A DNA stretch of 64,000 nucleotides. It comes from Doryteuthis pealeii (taxonomy: Eukaryota; Mollusca; Cephalopoda; Myopsida; Loliginidae). Position 1 is the stretch's first letter. Each line of letters opens with the position of its first letter. Position numbers and translations under genes: made by a program. Positions 35,026-64,000 of the stretch are shown piece after piece. The notes under the pieces were generated by a model. The model was not told the DNA's origin. It did not search any database and saw only the letters and a program-made list of their open reading frames with translations. Location: NCBI GenBank assembly GCA_023376005.1, contig CM042160.1, forward strand, positions 83,938,729 through 84,002,728. The letters are read 5' to 3'.

Positions 35026-35830
35026 TTCCACAGAAGTTAAGCAACGATGAACCTGATCAGTACTGAGAAGAGTGAGCACTTAGTTTGGTTGGATTTTATG
35101 GCATGTTAACCCATGTTGGATTATTTTATGCCGAATGCGTTTTGTTTTATTCATTCTTGATGGGGACTCATTTTCTTTTAAACTCAGTTTTTCTAAACAC
35201 ATTTTTTCTATTTAACACATAGATGGGTACCCAAGAAGTACTACCACTCCGGGTCAAAGTTTACCTGCGAGCAACGGTGATGAAGGAGTACTCCACATTC
35301 CCCAGAGCCCTAGAACTAGAACTTCACCTTCAGAGAGTTCTTCTAGCACGTATATTATAAAAAGGGGTGGGGGTTTGCCATAAAGGGGGGCCGGGGGGGC
35401 GGCACAGAGAACTGGGCAACAAACCCAGCCTTTAAGTCAAGGGGGCAGGTATTGCATAGGGGGATAGCCCCCTGGATCGACGCTGTTGATTTAACACAAC
35501 CGGTCCAGTGGCCGAAGCACACCGGACCCCCGAAGGCAAGAGGGGTTGGGACAATTATATAGGTGCTAGGGCTTGACGTGACCAGTCGATTGATCGGAGG
35601 GAGCCTCACCGACCACGCGTCTAGTCGAAGTAAGGGCCACAGTGGACTGTTGCATGTCCAGGGTTGCTCAACCATCAGGGTTCCATCCTTAAGCATCACA
35701 AGTCGCCAACCAGGCCCGAGTGTCGGTTTCATTGGAAGGTCTTACCCTCTGCAGAGGTGCAGTCGACGGGGTTGAGCACTTAGTAACAGCAGATAGTGTT
35801 ATCAACCTTGGGTCTGTATGGCAGACTAAA
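35026..35830 (+). mobile_element. 5S rRNA-derived SINE, copy 2, split by family A
   Basis: acagaagttaagcaacgatg, aacctgatcagtactgagaa run to 35083. The body acagcagatagtgttatc resumes at 35784 after the family A insertion. The two copies share the same post-5S body. Confidence 0.7.
35084..35772 (-). mobile_element. family A retroposon with target duplication
   Basis: Flanked by TGAGCACTTAG at 35073-35083 and 35773-35783. It carries an internal foreign block (about 35382-35525, family D) shared with 44085-44300 and 53285-53535. Confidence 0.8.
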
Positions 35831-35994
35831 CAAAGCTTGGGAATTTATAAAAATGTCTACAAACGTCATAGATAAAAAAAGAAGGGGGGGGTGGGTTAAT
35901 GGAAGATAAGTAAAAACGGAATAGAAATCTTCTTTTCCTTTTCAATTCTGTTCACTTTTACATTCACCATTTTTATTTATCAATTTTATTTATG

Positions 35995-36840
<846 letters not shown>

Positions 36841-36884
36841 ACATACCCCACCCCTCTCTCTTAGATTAAATGTACCAGTATGTG

Positions 36885-36945
36885 TTGGTTGTTATTTATT
36901 TAATTTAATGGCATATCAACGCTGGTGGGATAATTAATGCCAAAT
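36885..36945 (-). repeat. family A tail fragment
   Basis: aatggcatatcaacgctggt and aattaatgccaaat. Confidence 0.5.
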
Positions 36946-36954
36946 CTTGTTTAT

Positions 36955-37347
36955 CTATACTAGTACGAAATAAAAAACACCCTCCGGGCGATGTAAAAAT
37001 AGATTTTAAAACTGCTGAGGGGTGTGAGTAAAAATTCAATGTCAGCGAGTTTGTACCCTAAGTAAGTAAAATCATCAAATTCATTAAAGGATTAAAAAAA
37101 TAAAACAATTTCAAATGTTAACTTTAAATATTATTAAAATAAAACAAACTATATATAGATATATAATTCCAGTCATGTATTTATTAAAACTTGTTTTAAA
37201 AAAACAATGAGGATGTCTAATGTTGCATGTTCAAATTTTGAGTGTATTCATTCTATGTTATGACGATTTTGGGTAATGTGACGTAAGCAGTGACGTAGTT
37301 TTTGTTACAGACAAAAACCGGAAGCGAATCTCCATTATTAATAGAGA
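36955..37347 (+). repeat. family B element inserted in the GT-rich array
   Basis: aaacaccctccgggcgatgt to gcgaatctccattattaata; near full length. The array motif tttagattatatgtgcctgt resumes after it. Confidence 0.75.
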
Positions 37348-37439
37348 TATGAGTTGTAAGCGAATATATTGGATAAATATTTAGGTTTGGATTCATAACT
37401 GGTAGAAATAATTTTAACTTCATCTGTATTAATAAACTA

Positions 37440-37745
37440 ATAATTGACTGTCAACAACCCCTTTCTAGCAGTCATATGATAAAAGGACTGGGTGTTTTCC
37501 ATAAGAGCAATTTGAAGAATACGGTCGGAACAATCCTATAGGTGCTAGGGCTTGACATGACCAGCCGATTGATCGTCTAGCCCAAGTAAGCACCGAGGGG
37601 AGTGTTGTATGTTACGGGGCTACTTGGTATCTGATTCACAGACCGCTCAGCCAACACGATCCTATCCTCAGGCATTACAATTCGTTACCCATAAGCGTCA
37701 GGTGGCCTATTGGGGAGGTCTTACTCCCTCTGCAGTGGTGGGCAG
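37440..37745 (-). mobile_element. family A head fragment
   Basis: tataggtgctagggcttgac, gaccagccgattgatcg and ttactccctctgcag. Confidence 0.65.
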
Positions 37746-38423
37746 GTAGTATATAGATTAGATTATATGTGCCTGTATGTATATATGAGTGGTTTTTAGA
37801 TTATACTTGCAGTGTGTGTGTGTATGTGTGTGTGCCTCTAACATTATATGCGCCTGTATGTATATGTGAATGTGTGCTTTTTAGATTATATGTGCTTGTC
37901 TGTTTTGTGTGTGCTCTTTTTACATTATATGTGCCTATGGATGCCTGTATGAGTGCGCCTTTGAGATTATATATGGCTCTGTGTGTACATGTGTGTGTGT
38001 GTGTGTATGTGTGTGTGTGTGTGTGTGCATTTCAGATTATATCTACCTTTGTGTATATATATGTGCGAGTATTTTAGATTATACGTGTATGTGTGTATGT
38101 ATTTTTTAGATTACATGTGCTTGTGTGTATATTTGTGTGATTACATGTGTCTGTGTCTACGCGTGCGTTTTAGATTACATATACATGTATGCATTTATGT
38201 GTGCGTTTTAGATGATATGTGCCTGTGTGTATGTATGTGTGCTTTTTAGATTACATGTGCCTGTGTGTGTATTGGTGTGTACCTTTTAGATTATATGTGC
38301 TCATGTCTATATATATATGTGTGTGTGTGTTTTAGATTATATGCACCAGTATGTGTGTGCCATTCAGAGTAAACGTTCCCCTGTATGTATGTGTGTGTGG
38401 CCTTTAGATTAAGTGTGCTTATA

Positions 38424-38460
<37 letters not shown>

Positions 38461-38535
38461 AATATATGTACCTTTGTGTGTGTGTGTGTGTGGTGTGTGC
38501 ATTTTAGAGTATACATACCTGCGTGTGCATATGAG
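37745..38535. repeat. GT-rich minisatellite, ~50 bp degenerate unit
   Basis: Unit: ttttagattatatgtgcctg then tgtgtatgtgtgtgtg, at least 14 times. It shares its gattatatgt core with the 36 kb array, so both are probably one array interrupted by 36885-37745. Confidence 0.85.
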
Positions 38536-38725
38536 CGTGTTTCGGTTTTTATATACATCGGATATATTATCCATCATCAGGGTAATATTAAGGAGCGATA
38601 TCATGAAGCTCAAAACACTTAACTTTTTGCAGGGATGAGGCTTACCCCTCTGTAGGGGGTACAATCAGCGTATTCTAAGTCCCGATGACAAGAAGATTGA
38701 ATAAATAAAGGTGGGTGTGTATAGT

Positions 38726-38833
38726 CGGTGGGGTGGCCTATTGTCGATATTGTGCAAGACCAGGGAGATTATTTTTGCCTCTGAGGTGGAGCGCCACATT
38801 TACAGGTAGGTCTTATTTTCGGGGAAACACGGT
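38726..38833 (-). repeat. SINE-1 fragment joined to a family G terminus
   Basis: gcctctgaggtggagcgcca is SINE-1 body; ggtcttattttcggggaaac then acggta is the family G end. Confidence 0.55.
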
Positions 38834-39259
38834 ATGTTCATGTATAGGTGCGGATACGACTACTGCGTATAGATAGATAGATAGATAGATATGTTAAAGT
38901 TAGCTCAATCGATCGATAAATAAATCTACATTCAAAAATAATAATCAATTTTCGTGCAATCAAGCGAAAGTGAATGAGTTAATTTGTAAGAAACGAGTTG
39001 AGCGATTATCTCAAAACATTAAAAAAAACAACTCGTTGAAAAAATTTGTGAAGAGCAGAAAAAAAGACCACTTACGTGAAACTAGTGATCACGGTCACCG
39101 GTCGATACGAATGCTGTTGTATACGGAACCGGAACAACTTGTCTCTGCTCTTTTAAGCATTTGGTTATAAAAATGGAGTGGGTTATAAAAATTCGATTCA
39201 ACTTTCTATCAAGCAAGCTAATTCTCTGTCGTCTCTAACCCATCTATATTTCTCTACTT

Positions 39260-39433
39260 CCCTCTCACCCCCTCTCTCTCTCTCTCTCTCTTCTCTCTCA
39301 GCTCTCCCTATTCCTCTTTCGCTCTCCCTGCTTCCCCTCTCTTTCTATCTATCTCTCTATCTCCTCCGTCTGTCTGTTTTCTCACCTCTCTTTCTATTCT
39401 CCCCCTCTCTCCCTCTCTCTCTCTCTCTCCCTC

Positions 39434-39512
<79 letters not shown>
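39260..39512. repeat. (CT)n(TA)n microsatellite
   Basis: Long imperfect CT tract ending in a pure TA run. Confidence 0.9.
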
Positions 39513-39514
<2 letters not shown>

Positions 39515-39719
39515 AATACTGTTACAAGCACAGATTATCCAGACGCCAACACCTGGCACCACTCAAGGGACAGGTTACCAACCAATGTGGGTTTAACCAA
39601 TATTTATATCAAATTAATGTGAGCTTCATTTTAAACCCCCCAGTGCCATACACAATGGCAAAATGTTATGCATTAACACCTCCGTACAACCAAGATGTGA
39701 CACAAGGTCAACTTTTTTA

Positions 39720-40130
39720 AACGGTTGGTTGGTGATAGTTTACGGCATGTCAACACATGTTGGATTATTTTATGCCGAAGACGTTTTGTTTTATTCATTC
39801 GTGATGAATATTCAATTTTTTTTTAATATAAACTCAACTTTTTAAAACCAATTTCTAAACTCATTTTTCTATTTAATCCAAAAATGGGACCCGGTTTAGA
39901 GTGGACCTGGGAGTAATGGTGATAAAGAGGTACTCTACATAGACCAGAGCTCCAAGATTTGAATCTTATATGTAGTTTAACGTCATACCCAGGATACTAA
40001 GATCCACATCCACTACCTTCTAGCACATTAAAAAGACTGGGGCTTGCCATTAGAGCAATAGGGTTGGGACAATTATATAGGTGATAGGGCTTGACGTCAC
40101 CAGCCGATTGATTGGAGTTCACATTCACAA
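39720..40130 (-). mobile_element. family A copy, head truncated
   Basis: tagtttacggcatgtcaaca to gacgtcaccagccgattgat. Confidence 0.65.
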
Positions 40131-40227
40131 TATTTCGTTGCGTGAGACATCAAAGTCATTCTTTTTTTTCTTCTTTTGTTACGTTTTCATTTTTGTTTTT
40201 TGTGACGTTAATATCTCGTGTTTAATG

Positions 40228-40548
40228 CGATATTATAAACAAAGAAAGGGAAGTAAAGGGACATACTACACAGAAAATATAACAAGAAAAAAAACAAAGA
40301 AACAAAGGGGGTAGGGGAAGATAGAAAGAGGGTGAGAGCGCGGAAGCGATAACATTAATCTGTTTCAATCGAACATAATGAAAAAAATGAAAAGAAGGAA
40401 AGAAAGAAAAAAGAGAGTGAGAGGAGAGAGTTAAATCAAGATGATTATATTTTCTACATATTGAACTATTTGGCAATAGCTCTTAAGTAAACATATCAAA
40501 CGTTGTAATAATTAAATTACCACCATACTATGGTATATCCACAGGTCT
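40228..40548 (+). repeat. family C 3' part
   Basis: agagcgcggaagcgataaca to actatggtatatccacaggt. Confidence 0.65.
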
Positions 40549-40973
40549 GATAATCTTTCTATATTCCCGTACTTGTGTCCCAACGATACGAGCTTGTTAG
40601 TCTCTCCTTTTTCCTTGGACGCATGAATTCTTCCCATCTCCATTGACCAAGCAATTCCATTAGTCAATACTTTTGACGCCACAAACAAAGCCAAACAGTC
40701 GCCATTTTAAATGACCTTAAAAGTCGATTAATCTAAAAATAAATCCCAGATCAATTCATTTTGAAATAGATGAAATTCTTAAATGGTATCGCTTTTTTTT
40801 CTCTCCTTTTCTTTGGGGAAATTCCTTGCCAACTGATTGCCATTTCTAACATTCCATTCATCTTGGAGAAGTTAATGAATTTTCTCTGACAAATACGCGA
40901 CCAACACAAAAAGAAAAAAAAATCTTTCGTTTCTATATTTTTTCATTTTATTTTTAGTCAATCATTATCTATA

Positions 40974-41022
40974 CTAGGAACCTTTTGGTTTATAGCCGAA
41001 CGCTCTACCGACTGAGCTATTC
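40974..41022 (-). repeat. SINE-1 head relic
   Basis: Minus strand tagctcagtcggtagagcgt only. Confidence 0.6.
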
Positions 41023-41518
41023 TAATATATGATTATTCTTACATATACTATCAACAACAAAAAAGACCCCGGGCGGTGTAAAATTTAATTTTTGAAAGAT
41101 ATTGCCTATGTGGGTGGAAGTTGAAAATTCAATGTCAAAGGGTTTGTATCATAAGTAAGCAAAATCTTCATATTCATAAAGAAGTAAAATAAATAAAACA
41201 GTCTGAAATGGAAACTTAGTCCTGTCCCCCTCAAATAATATGTTGCACGCATCGATCAATTCTTAATCAATCAATTATTTTGAATATTTTCCACATGAAT
41301 TTTCCACAAAATCTTAGGTATTCATTTTATTTGTAAACTGTTTAGATAAATTCTTGATACTGAAAAAAAAAAAGGACGAAAAAAACATTTTTAAAATTGC
41401 TTACACAAATTTTGAATGTATATAACACAAGAATATTGTGACGTAAGCTGTGACGTAAGCTGTGACGTAGTTTTTGTTACAGACAGAAATACACACAATA
41501 TCCATTATCACTAGATAG
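41023..41518 (+). repeat. family B element, diverged
   Basis: Starts near accccgggcggtgtaaaatt; tgtgacgtaagctgtgacgt is duplicated near the end; finishes ccattatcactagat. Confidence 0.65.
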
Positions 41519-41524
41519 AAGAAG

Positions 41525-41860
41525 ATATCAATACTCGCGCTCCTTAATTGTCCGACCGTTATCATCTCGCAACAACCTTCTGTTTAAAAATGAGACCGTC
41601 CAAATCGTCCAAGATGAAATTCAAAAAAATGTAAATCCTGATTATCTGGTGTTGCTTGTCCGCCGAATTTGTATTTCTTATGAGTGTCGTCACCTCAACT
41701 AAATAATGAACTATTCCGTTTTTATTATAAAGGCAGAAAGAGAAGAACAAGGACATACTACACAGAAAAATATAACAAGAAAGAAAGAAAGAAAAGAGAG
41801 AAAGAAAGAATGTGAAAGTTAGAGAGAGCGAATGAGCACGCGGAATCAATAATGCTAATC
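41525..41860 (+). repeat. family C 5' part
   Basis: atcaatactcgcgctcctta, acctcaactaaataatgaac and a GAAA tract. Confidence 0.65.
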
Positions 41861-41867
41861 TTTCTAA

Positions 41868-42240
41868 TTTTTCGGACTGTTGTACTCATTTTTATTTCTT
41901 ATATACACAGTATTTCAGCCAATGCGCTCCCTGGCTCTATTCAGGTGTTTCTCGTCGAACTCTGAAACTTTCTCATCGAACTTAGGTGCGTTCATGTCAT
42001 AATCGGTCTTGATTAGCGGAATGAGAACAATCTACCCCGATGGATTGAATAAAGGGTTCGGTTCGAAGTTCCGTGAAGGCTCCCGATTACGACATGAAGA
42101 CTCTTGAGTTCGACAAGAACATTCCCGAGTTCGATAAGAAACACATGAAGAAGGCTGGAGGTTAAATCGATCGAAATGTTGCGTATATATCTATAAAGAT
42201 GAGAACAACAGTCCGAAAAATCCAAATAATACAAAAGAAC
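41868..42240. mobile_element. family E foldback, diverged arms
   Basis: Left ttcggactgttgtactcat pairs loosely with right atgagaacaacagtccgaa. Internal gttcgataagaaacacatga matches the 17.6 kb copy. Confidence 0.6.
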
Positions 42241-42655
42241 TCTTTCCCTAAAAACCATCTCATAAAATGCCATGAAAATGATAAAACTGCGAAAAGAAAA
42301 AGAATTAAACAATTAGATTTTTTAGAAGAATTTTTTTATTGTTCTTGTAGCGAAGAGAAAGTTAATGTTAACCCTCTCATGTCAAACGAATCTGTCAACT
42401 AGTGTGCCTTATTGAGATTGGCAAAAGGCAAAGGGAACTGAGCATTTAATCGTTGTTGCCCCCTTAGGGTGTAGCCTCACCAACCCACACTCTTCACTCC
42501 CCCCCCCCACATACGAAATGAAAATTCATGGTGGAAAAAACGGCTCATTAATCCTGATCAAATGAGGATCATTCTAAGAATGTCTCCCTCGTGATGAAAT
42601 ACTAGACGATCCATGTAAACGCTGGGTTACTTAATAATAGAAATCCATGATGATA
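42240..42655. other. no recognised feature
   Basis: Non-coding; no second copy seen. Confidence 0.3.
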
Positions 42656-42657
42656 CT

Positions 42658-42845
42658 GTTGGGATTATCTTCCCTTTGACTGGAAGAGTTATCTTCCCGC
42701 TGGGTTGCCGCTTGTTCTCACCAGGGGCTCTAGTATTTAAGCGGCTGATTCAAAACCCGCGCTTAAATACCAGAGGTCTCCTGGTGGTCGGTTCGGAGAC
42801 CCAGCGGGAAGATAACTCTTCCAGTCAAAGGGGAGATAATCCCAA
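42658..42845. mobile_element. 188 bp near-complete palindrome (MITE-like)
   Basis: Outer arms gttgggattatcttcccttt and its complement are ~48 bases with one mismatch. Inner segments also pair: caccagggg with tcctggtg, and ctctagtatttaagcg with cgcttaaataccagag. Essentially the whole element can fold into one hairpin. Confidence 0.8.
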
Positions 42846-43036
42846 CTATACTAATGCTTCTATTACGGAGGGAAATAAGGATTTCAATTTGTATTTCAAA
42901 GTTGTCTTCGTTATATCAATTTTTTTGGAAAATTAAGAAATAATCACAAATAAAAGTTTATTCAGCTAAATACTTATATTTAGCCTGTTTACTTTACTAT
43001 GTTTTCTTTGATTCCAAATATTGGTTTATCCAAGGT

Positions 43037-43592
43037 TGGGGTCAAAGTTTAGGTACTGGACATGCATGCCGAAAAGGCGATTAAAAAAAATTAAGATATT
43101 ATAAAAAAAATATCTGGTACCTCTAAAGGAGGCAGCTTCATTCCTGAAATGAGGTAACCAAGCGAGCTCATGGTATTATTAGTATTTTTGTAATTTAACC
43201 ATTGTAGTTCTTTTTGGCAATAATAAAATAAATAAAATTATTCTAATCAATTATTATTCTGAAAACCCCATTAAAATCTATTTGATTTCCACATGCCACA
43301 GTTGAACGAACTGTCTATCTTTATTAAATTATAAAATGACTTGATTAGTTAAAAGTTAAAGTTAATAGAAACAATGACATGTTGACATGCATTTAAAGAA
43401 AATCAAATAGTTTATTATAAATTATTTTAATTATTATCGAGATATGTGAATAAATTATTTATATTATATCTACTTATAGATAATAAATGCGAAGCTTAAA
43501 TATTAGGTACCAGGTAATTTTCACAATATTTTCATTAAGGGAACCATTCTTTTCAAGTATACATGTTCGGTACCTAAACTTTTACCATGTCT
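43037..43592. repeat. possible inverted-repeat element, short termini
   Basis: aagtttaggtactggacatg near 43047 and catgttcggtacctaaactt near 43563 are inverted. The interior is AT-rich and non-coding, with gatttccacatgcc and gacatgcatttaaag near the middle. Confidence 0.4.
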
Positions 43593-43749
43593 GGTTTATC
43601 TCATCCCAGAAGAGGCGTCATATTCGGAAAATCGTGTTTTAGGTTAAACTGGAATAAGATCCTATGAAGTTACAAGACTCTTTGAACGGGATTGGTTGAC
43701 TAAGCCATATTATCTAAATATCAAGTCTTCAAGATGAAATACATTTTGG

Positions 43750-44413
43750 GTTTGTGGTTGAGAATAGAGGAAAGAAATGTGGACAAAAACAGCTCAAAAC
43801 AAGCAGTAAATTTAGTGGAATATTTCGTCCCACATTGAGTGAGACATCTTCAGTCTTTATTGAACATTGGTACAACATACAATTGTTTTTATAGTGAAGA
43901 AGGTGAGGGGTGAGGCACTGCTGGGTAAGGGTTTTGTAGGGTCAGTGGATTACCCAGCAGTGACTCACTCCTCACTCATTCACCTTTTTCAGGTGCATTT
44001 TTCAGAGAGAGAGAGAGAGAGAGAGAAGCTTATTGTAGATATTTACCACGTAACCCACGTGTACAGGTTAGGCACAAGGCTCTACTAATGTGGGACCACT
44101 CACAAACCGAAGCTCATGGGTGGTGGGTGCAAAAAAATGCGTTGATCCCGCTGACATTCTCCCTCAAGGGGGCGTCTCAGGCACTGGGCAATGAAACCAC
44201 CCAGCCCCAATAAGTCAAGGGGACATGTGTTGCCTGGGGGGATGGCCCCCTGAGATCAACGATGTGAGTTTGTAATGTCCACCGGATTTGTATGCTGTAT
44301 CAATGCTCAATAAAGACTGAGGATGTTTCACTCAATGTGAGACGAAATATTCCACTAAATTCACTGCTTATTTGTGTTGTTTTTGTCCACACTTTTCCCT
44401 CTATTCTCAACCA
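43750..44413. mobile_element. foldback element, ~115 bp arms, family D loop
   Basis: Left arm 43750-43869 and right arm 44301-44413 are inverted copies (gtggaatatttcgtcccaca; caataaagactgaggatgt). A second palindrome lies inside (actgctgggtaa...ttacccagcagt, 43917-43961). A GA run and a family D block (44085-44300) fill the loop. Confidence 0.75.
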
Positions 44414-44419
44414 CATTTT

Positions 44420-44811
44420 GTCGGATTTATTCAAATCATCCTATCCTCATTTTGTGGTTTTTACAAAGTTAGATCAAGTGAGAGCATCTTCATGGGTTTG
44501 TTGGGAGTTGTGTGCACATCGTGAGGGGACGTCAAAATGATATTAACCCTCAACTTCATAAATATTTGGACAAGGAATAGAAGACACTTCAATTCAAGCC
44601 AATTTTTTTTTAAATGAAAACAATATTGCACCAATAACGAACGAAACAATCTGGATGATGTTGATGCTGATGCTGATGATATCAACTTTGTAATATCATC
44701 CCCAACTTGTACTCGAACCTCTTCTTTCAGTAATAAATATCGTAGAACTCTATATGCACTTGTTTTTCAATAAAGTAGCGTCATTCTACGAAATGTTTTA
44801 TATATCATCGT
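44420..44811. other. no recognised feature
   Basis: Between the foldback and the gene's 3' end. No repeat family or frame was recognised. Confidence 0.3.
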
Positions 44812-44852
44812 TTTATTTTAATTGTTTTTTTTTTATTTCTATTTTTTTTATT
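44812..44852 (-). promoter_or_regulatory. candidate poly(A) signals downstream of the stop codon
   Basis: On the minus strand AATAAA occurs at 44847-44852, 44832-44837 and 44812-44817, about 20-60 bases after the stop. The stretch is A-rich, so chance matches are likely; which one is used cannot be told from sequence. Confidence 0.35.
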
Positions 44853-44870
44853 ATTAAATCCTTTTCTCTC

Positions 44871-62371
<17,501 letters not shown>

Positions 62372-62510
62372 CTATTTAATAAGAAAAAATAGAATAGAAT
62401 GAAAAGAAGATAAACAAAAGCAGGTAAAAGTCAAGTGTTATCAAAAGAATTGTCTTTTCAGGAAAAGGGAATGGACTTCAGTCATATACATAGACAAGTG
62501 CTTTTGGACT

Positions 62511-62514
<4 letters not shown>

Positions 62515-62555
<41 letters not shown>
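62515..62555. repeat. (CA)n microsatellite
   Basis: About 20 CA dinucleotides. Confidence 0.9.
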
Positions 62556-62556
<1 letters not shown>

Positions 62557-62768
62557 TAAATAAAAATAAATTTCAAAAATAAATAAACACACACGCATGC
62601 GCACGTAAGCCCATATAAACAACGCGTATAATGGTTAGCAAGCGTAGTCTTGCAGGTCCATTACAACTGAAAAGCCCGTTCGATCTTCGCTGGAAGCCCC
62701 ATAATTACTTGGACTAAAGCACACCCCCCCAACAAACACACAAACACACATGCGCATATTTCTACATC

Positions 62769-63020
62769 TGGTTAGCTCGGTCGGTAGAGCGTTCAGCTAG
62801 AAACCACAAGATTCCTAGTTCGATACCGGCCCTCGCCAACTCAGAGTATGAGTAGCACAGGGATCTGTGCAGTAAAGTAAGGAGCTGATGGTAGATGTGG
62901 CGTTCCACCTCAGACACCAAAAAAACAATCTCCTTGGTCTAGCGCTAGTGAAAAGGGTATAGACTACCTCGCTGATTGGCTGATACCGACATTAGGCCGC
63001 CCCGACGACTTTACTTTTTT
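62769..63020 (+). mobile_element. SINE-1 copy
   Basis: ggttagctcggtcggtagag, agttcgataccggccctcgc and full body to ccgccccgacgactttac. Confidence 0.8.
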
Positions 63021-63056
63021 ACTTACAGAAAAAATAGTATTATAACTATACATTTT

Positions 63057-63161
63057 GGTATAAATGCAGAATAGCGCGCAAGAGACAATATCATTAGAGT
63101 TGCATTTTATGTATAAATAGTATTAGATTATGGAAACTCCGGAAGTGTCCTAACCCTAACA
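63057..63161. mobile_element. telomere-core element, left half only
   Basis: ggtataaatgcagaatagcg, gcaagagacaatatcattag and gtcctaaccctaacac match the left half of 45369-45602; a SINE-3 unit follows the break. Confidence 0.7.
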
Positions 63162-63663
63162 CGGTTAGCAAACTAGTCTTGCAGATCCTTTTCAACTGAA
63201 TAGTGAGTTCGATCTTCGCTGGATATCCCATATTTGATGGAACTAAAACACACACACGCACACACACATAATGTACACACATATAGACAAGGGCGTCCAA
63301 TTGTGGTATAATGTTTAGCAAGCTAGTCTCGCAGACACATTACAACTGAAAAGCGAGTTTGATCTTCGCTGGATGCCCATACATGCTTGAACTAACCCCC
63401 CCACACACACACACAAACACAAACACACACACAGTGTACACACGTATAGACATGAGTGGCCAATTGTGGTATAATGGTTAGCGAGCTTGTCTTGCAGATT
63501 CTTTTCTACTAAAAAGCGCGTTCGATCTTCACTGGATGCCCCATACTTGTCTCACATCCTACCCGTAGTAAAGGGGAGTAAAAGCGCATACCATCCTAGT
63601 GTAATGGTTAGCAAACTAATCTCGCATATTCATTACTACTGAATAGCCCTATTACAATTATTA

Positions 63664-64000
63664 CTATAACTAGCAAAATAAAAACACCCTCCGGGCGATG
63701 TAAAAATAGATTGCCTAAGGGGTGGGAGTTAAAAATTCAATATCAGCGAGTTTGTACCATAAGTAAGTAAAATCATCAAATTCATTAAAGGATTAAAAAA
63801 TAAAACAATTTGAAATGTAAACTTTAAATATGTATTAAAATAAAACAAACTATATATAGATATATAATACCAGTCATGTATTTATTAAAACTTGTTTAAA
63901 AAAAAAACAATGAGGACTGTCTAATGTTGCATGTTCAAATTTTGAGTGTATTTATTCTATGTTATGACAATTTTGGCTAATGTGACGTAAGCAGTGACGT
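63664..64000 (+). repeat. family B element, cut by the window end
   Basis: aaacaccctccgggcgatgt to atgtgacgtaagcagtgacg; its end lies outside. Confidence 0.75.

Larger units (their letters stand above)
62626..63655 (+). repeat. cluster of five SINE-3 units, interrupted by SINE-1 and a telomere-core element half
   Basis: Units near 62626, 63161, 63300, 63465 and 63597 each have a tRNA-like head (tggtataatggttagc; gttcgatcttcgctgga) and most end in CA-rich tails. Spacing of the middle units is about 165 bases, suggesting tandem duplication. Confidence 0.7.

Noticed and set aside
38541..38582. CTGATGA and GAAAC on the minus strand near 38.57 kb as another hammerhead
   Set aside because: The boxes are separated by a hairpin plus ~16 unpaired bases and no stem I was found.

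Overview
This window looks like non-coding, repeat-dense DNA from an animal genome, most likely a lophotrochozoan and probably a mollusc. It is AT-rich and full of microsatellites, tRNA-derived and 5S-derived SINEs, foldback elements and decayed LINEs. It holds one recognisable protein-coding gene, whose exons have GT-AG introns. The clade is inferred from the gene's architecture (an animal chitin synthase C-terminus with two SAM domains) and the repeat style; no species can be named from the sequence alone.

Layout. Positions 1-44870 contain no gene I can support. This stretch is layered mobile-element debris: a dominant ~600 bp retroposon (family A here, over 20 copies or fragments), two dispersed AT-rich families (B and C), three tRNA-derived SINE families, a 5S rRNA-derived SINE, at least five LINE 3' fragments, solo-LTR candidates and several large foldbacks. 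Satellite or minisatellite arrays lie at 19.0-19.7, 23.4-24.0, 28.0-28.8 and 36.0-38.5 kb. Positions 44871-62371, minus strand, hold the last seven exons of a chitin synthase-like gene. These encode 342 visible residues: a linker, SAM domain 1, SAM domain 2, the family's FW..L linker, two membrane segments and a basic cytoplasmic tail. The catalytic part lies beyond the right edge. Its introns hold an ~88 bp satellite, a LINE 3' end, SINEs and a solo LTR. Positions 62372-64000 hold a tRNA-type SINE cluster and a truncated family B copy.

Three patterns stand out. (1) Near 5.5-5.9 kb are two hammerhead-ribozyme-like motifs and a third, damaged copy. They show canonical CUGANGA and GAAAC boxes, a paired stem I and an NUH cleavage triplet, with covarying base pairs, and sit back to back in a palindromic element. 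(2) Three short inverted-repeat elements (13.5, 20.2, 45.4 kb) carry (CCCTAA)n telomere-type repeats in the middle. Each is flanked by an 8 bp target duplication (one with a mismatch), and two have landed inside older repeats, so these telomere-type tracts moved as transposon cargo. (3) Several nested insertions give target-site duplications that define family A as a target-primed retroposon and order the insertion events.

All splice sites, reading frames, stems and duplications were read by eye; no alignment, folding or database search was run. Repeat boundaries are approximate except where a duplication is given.
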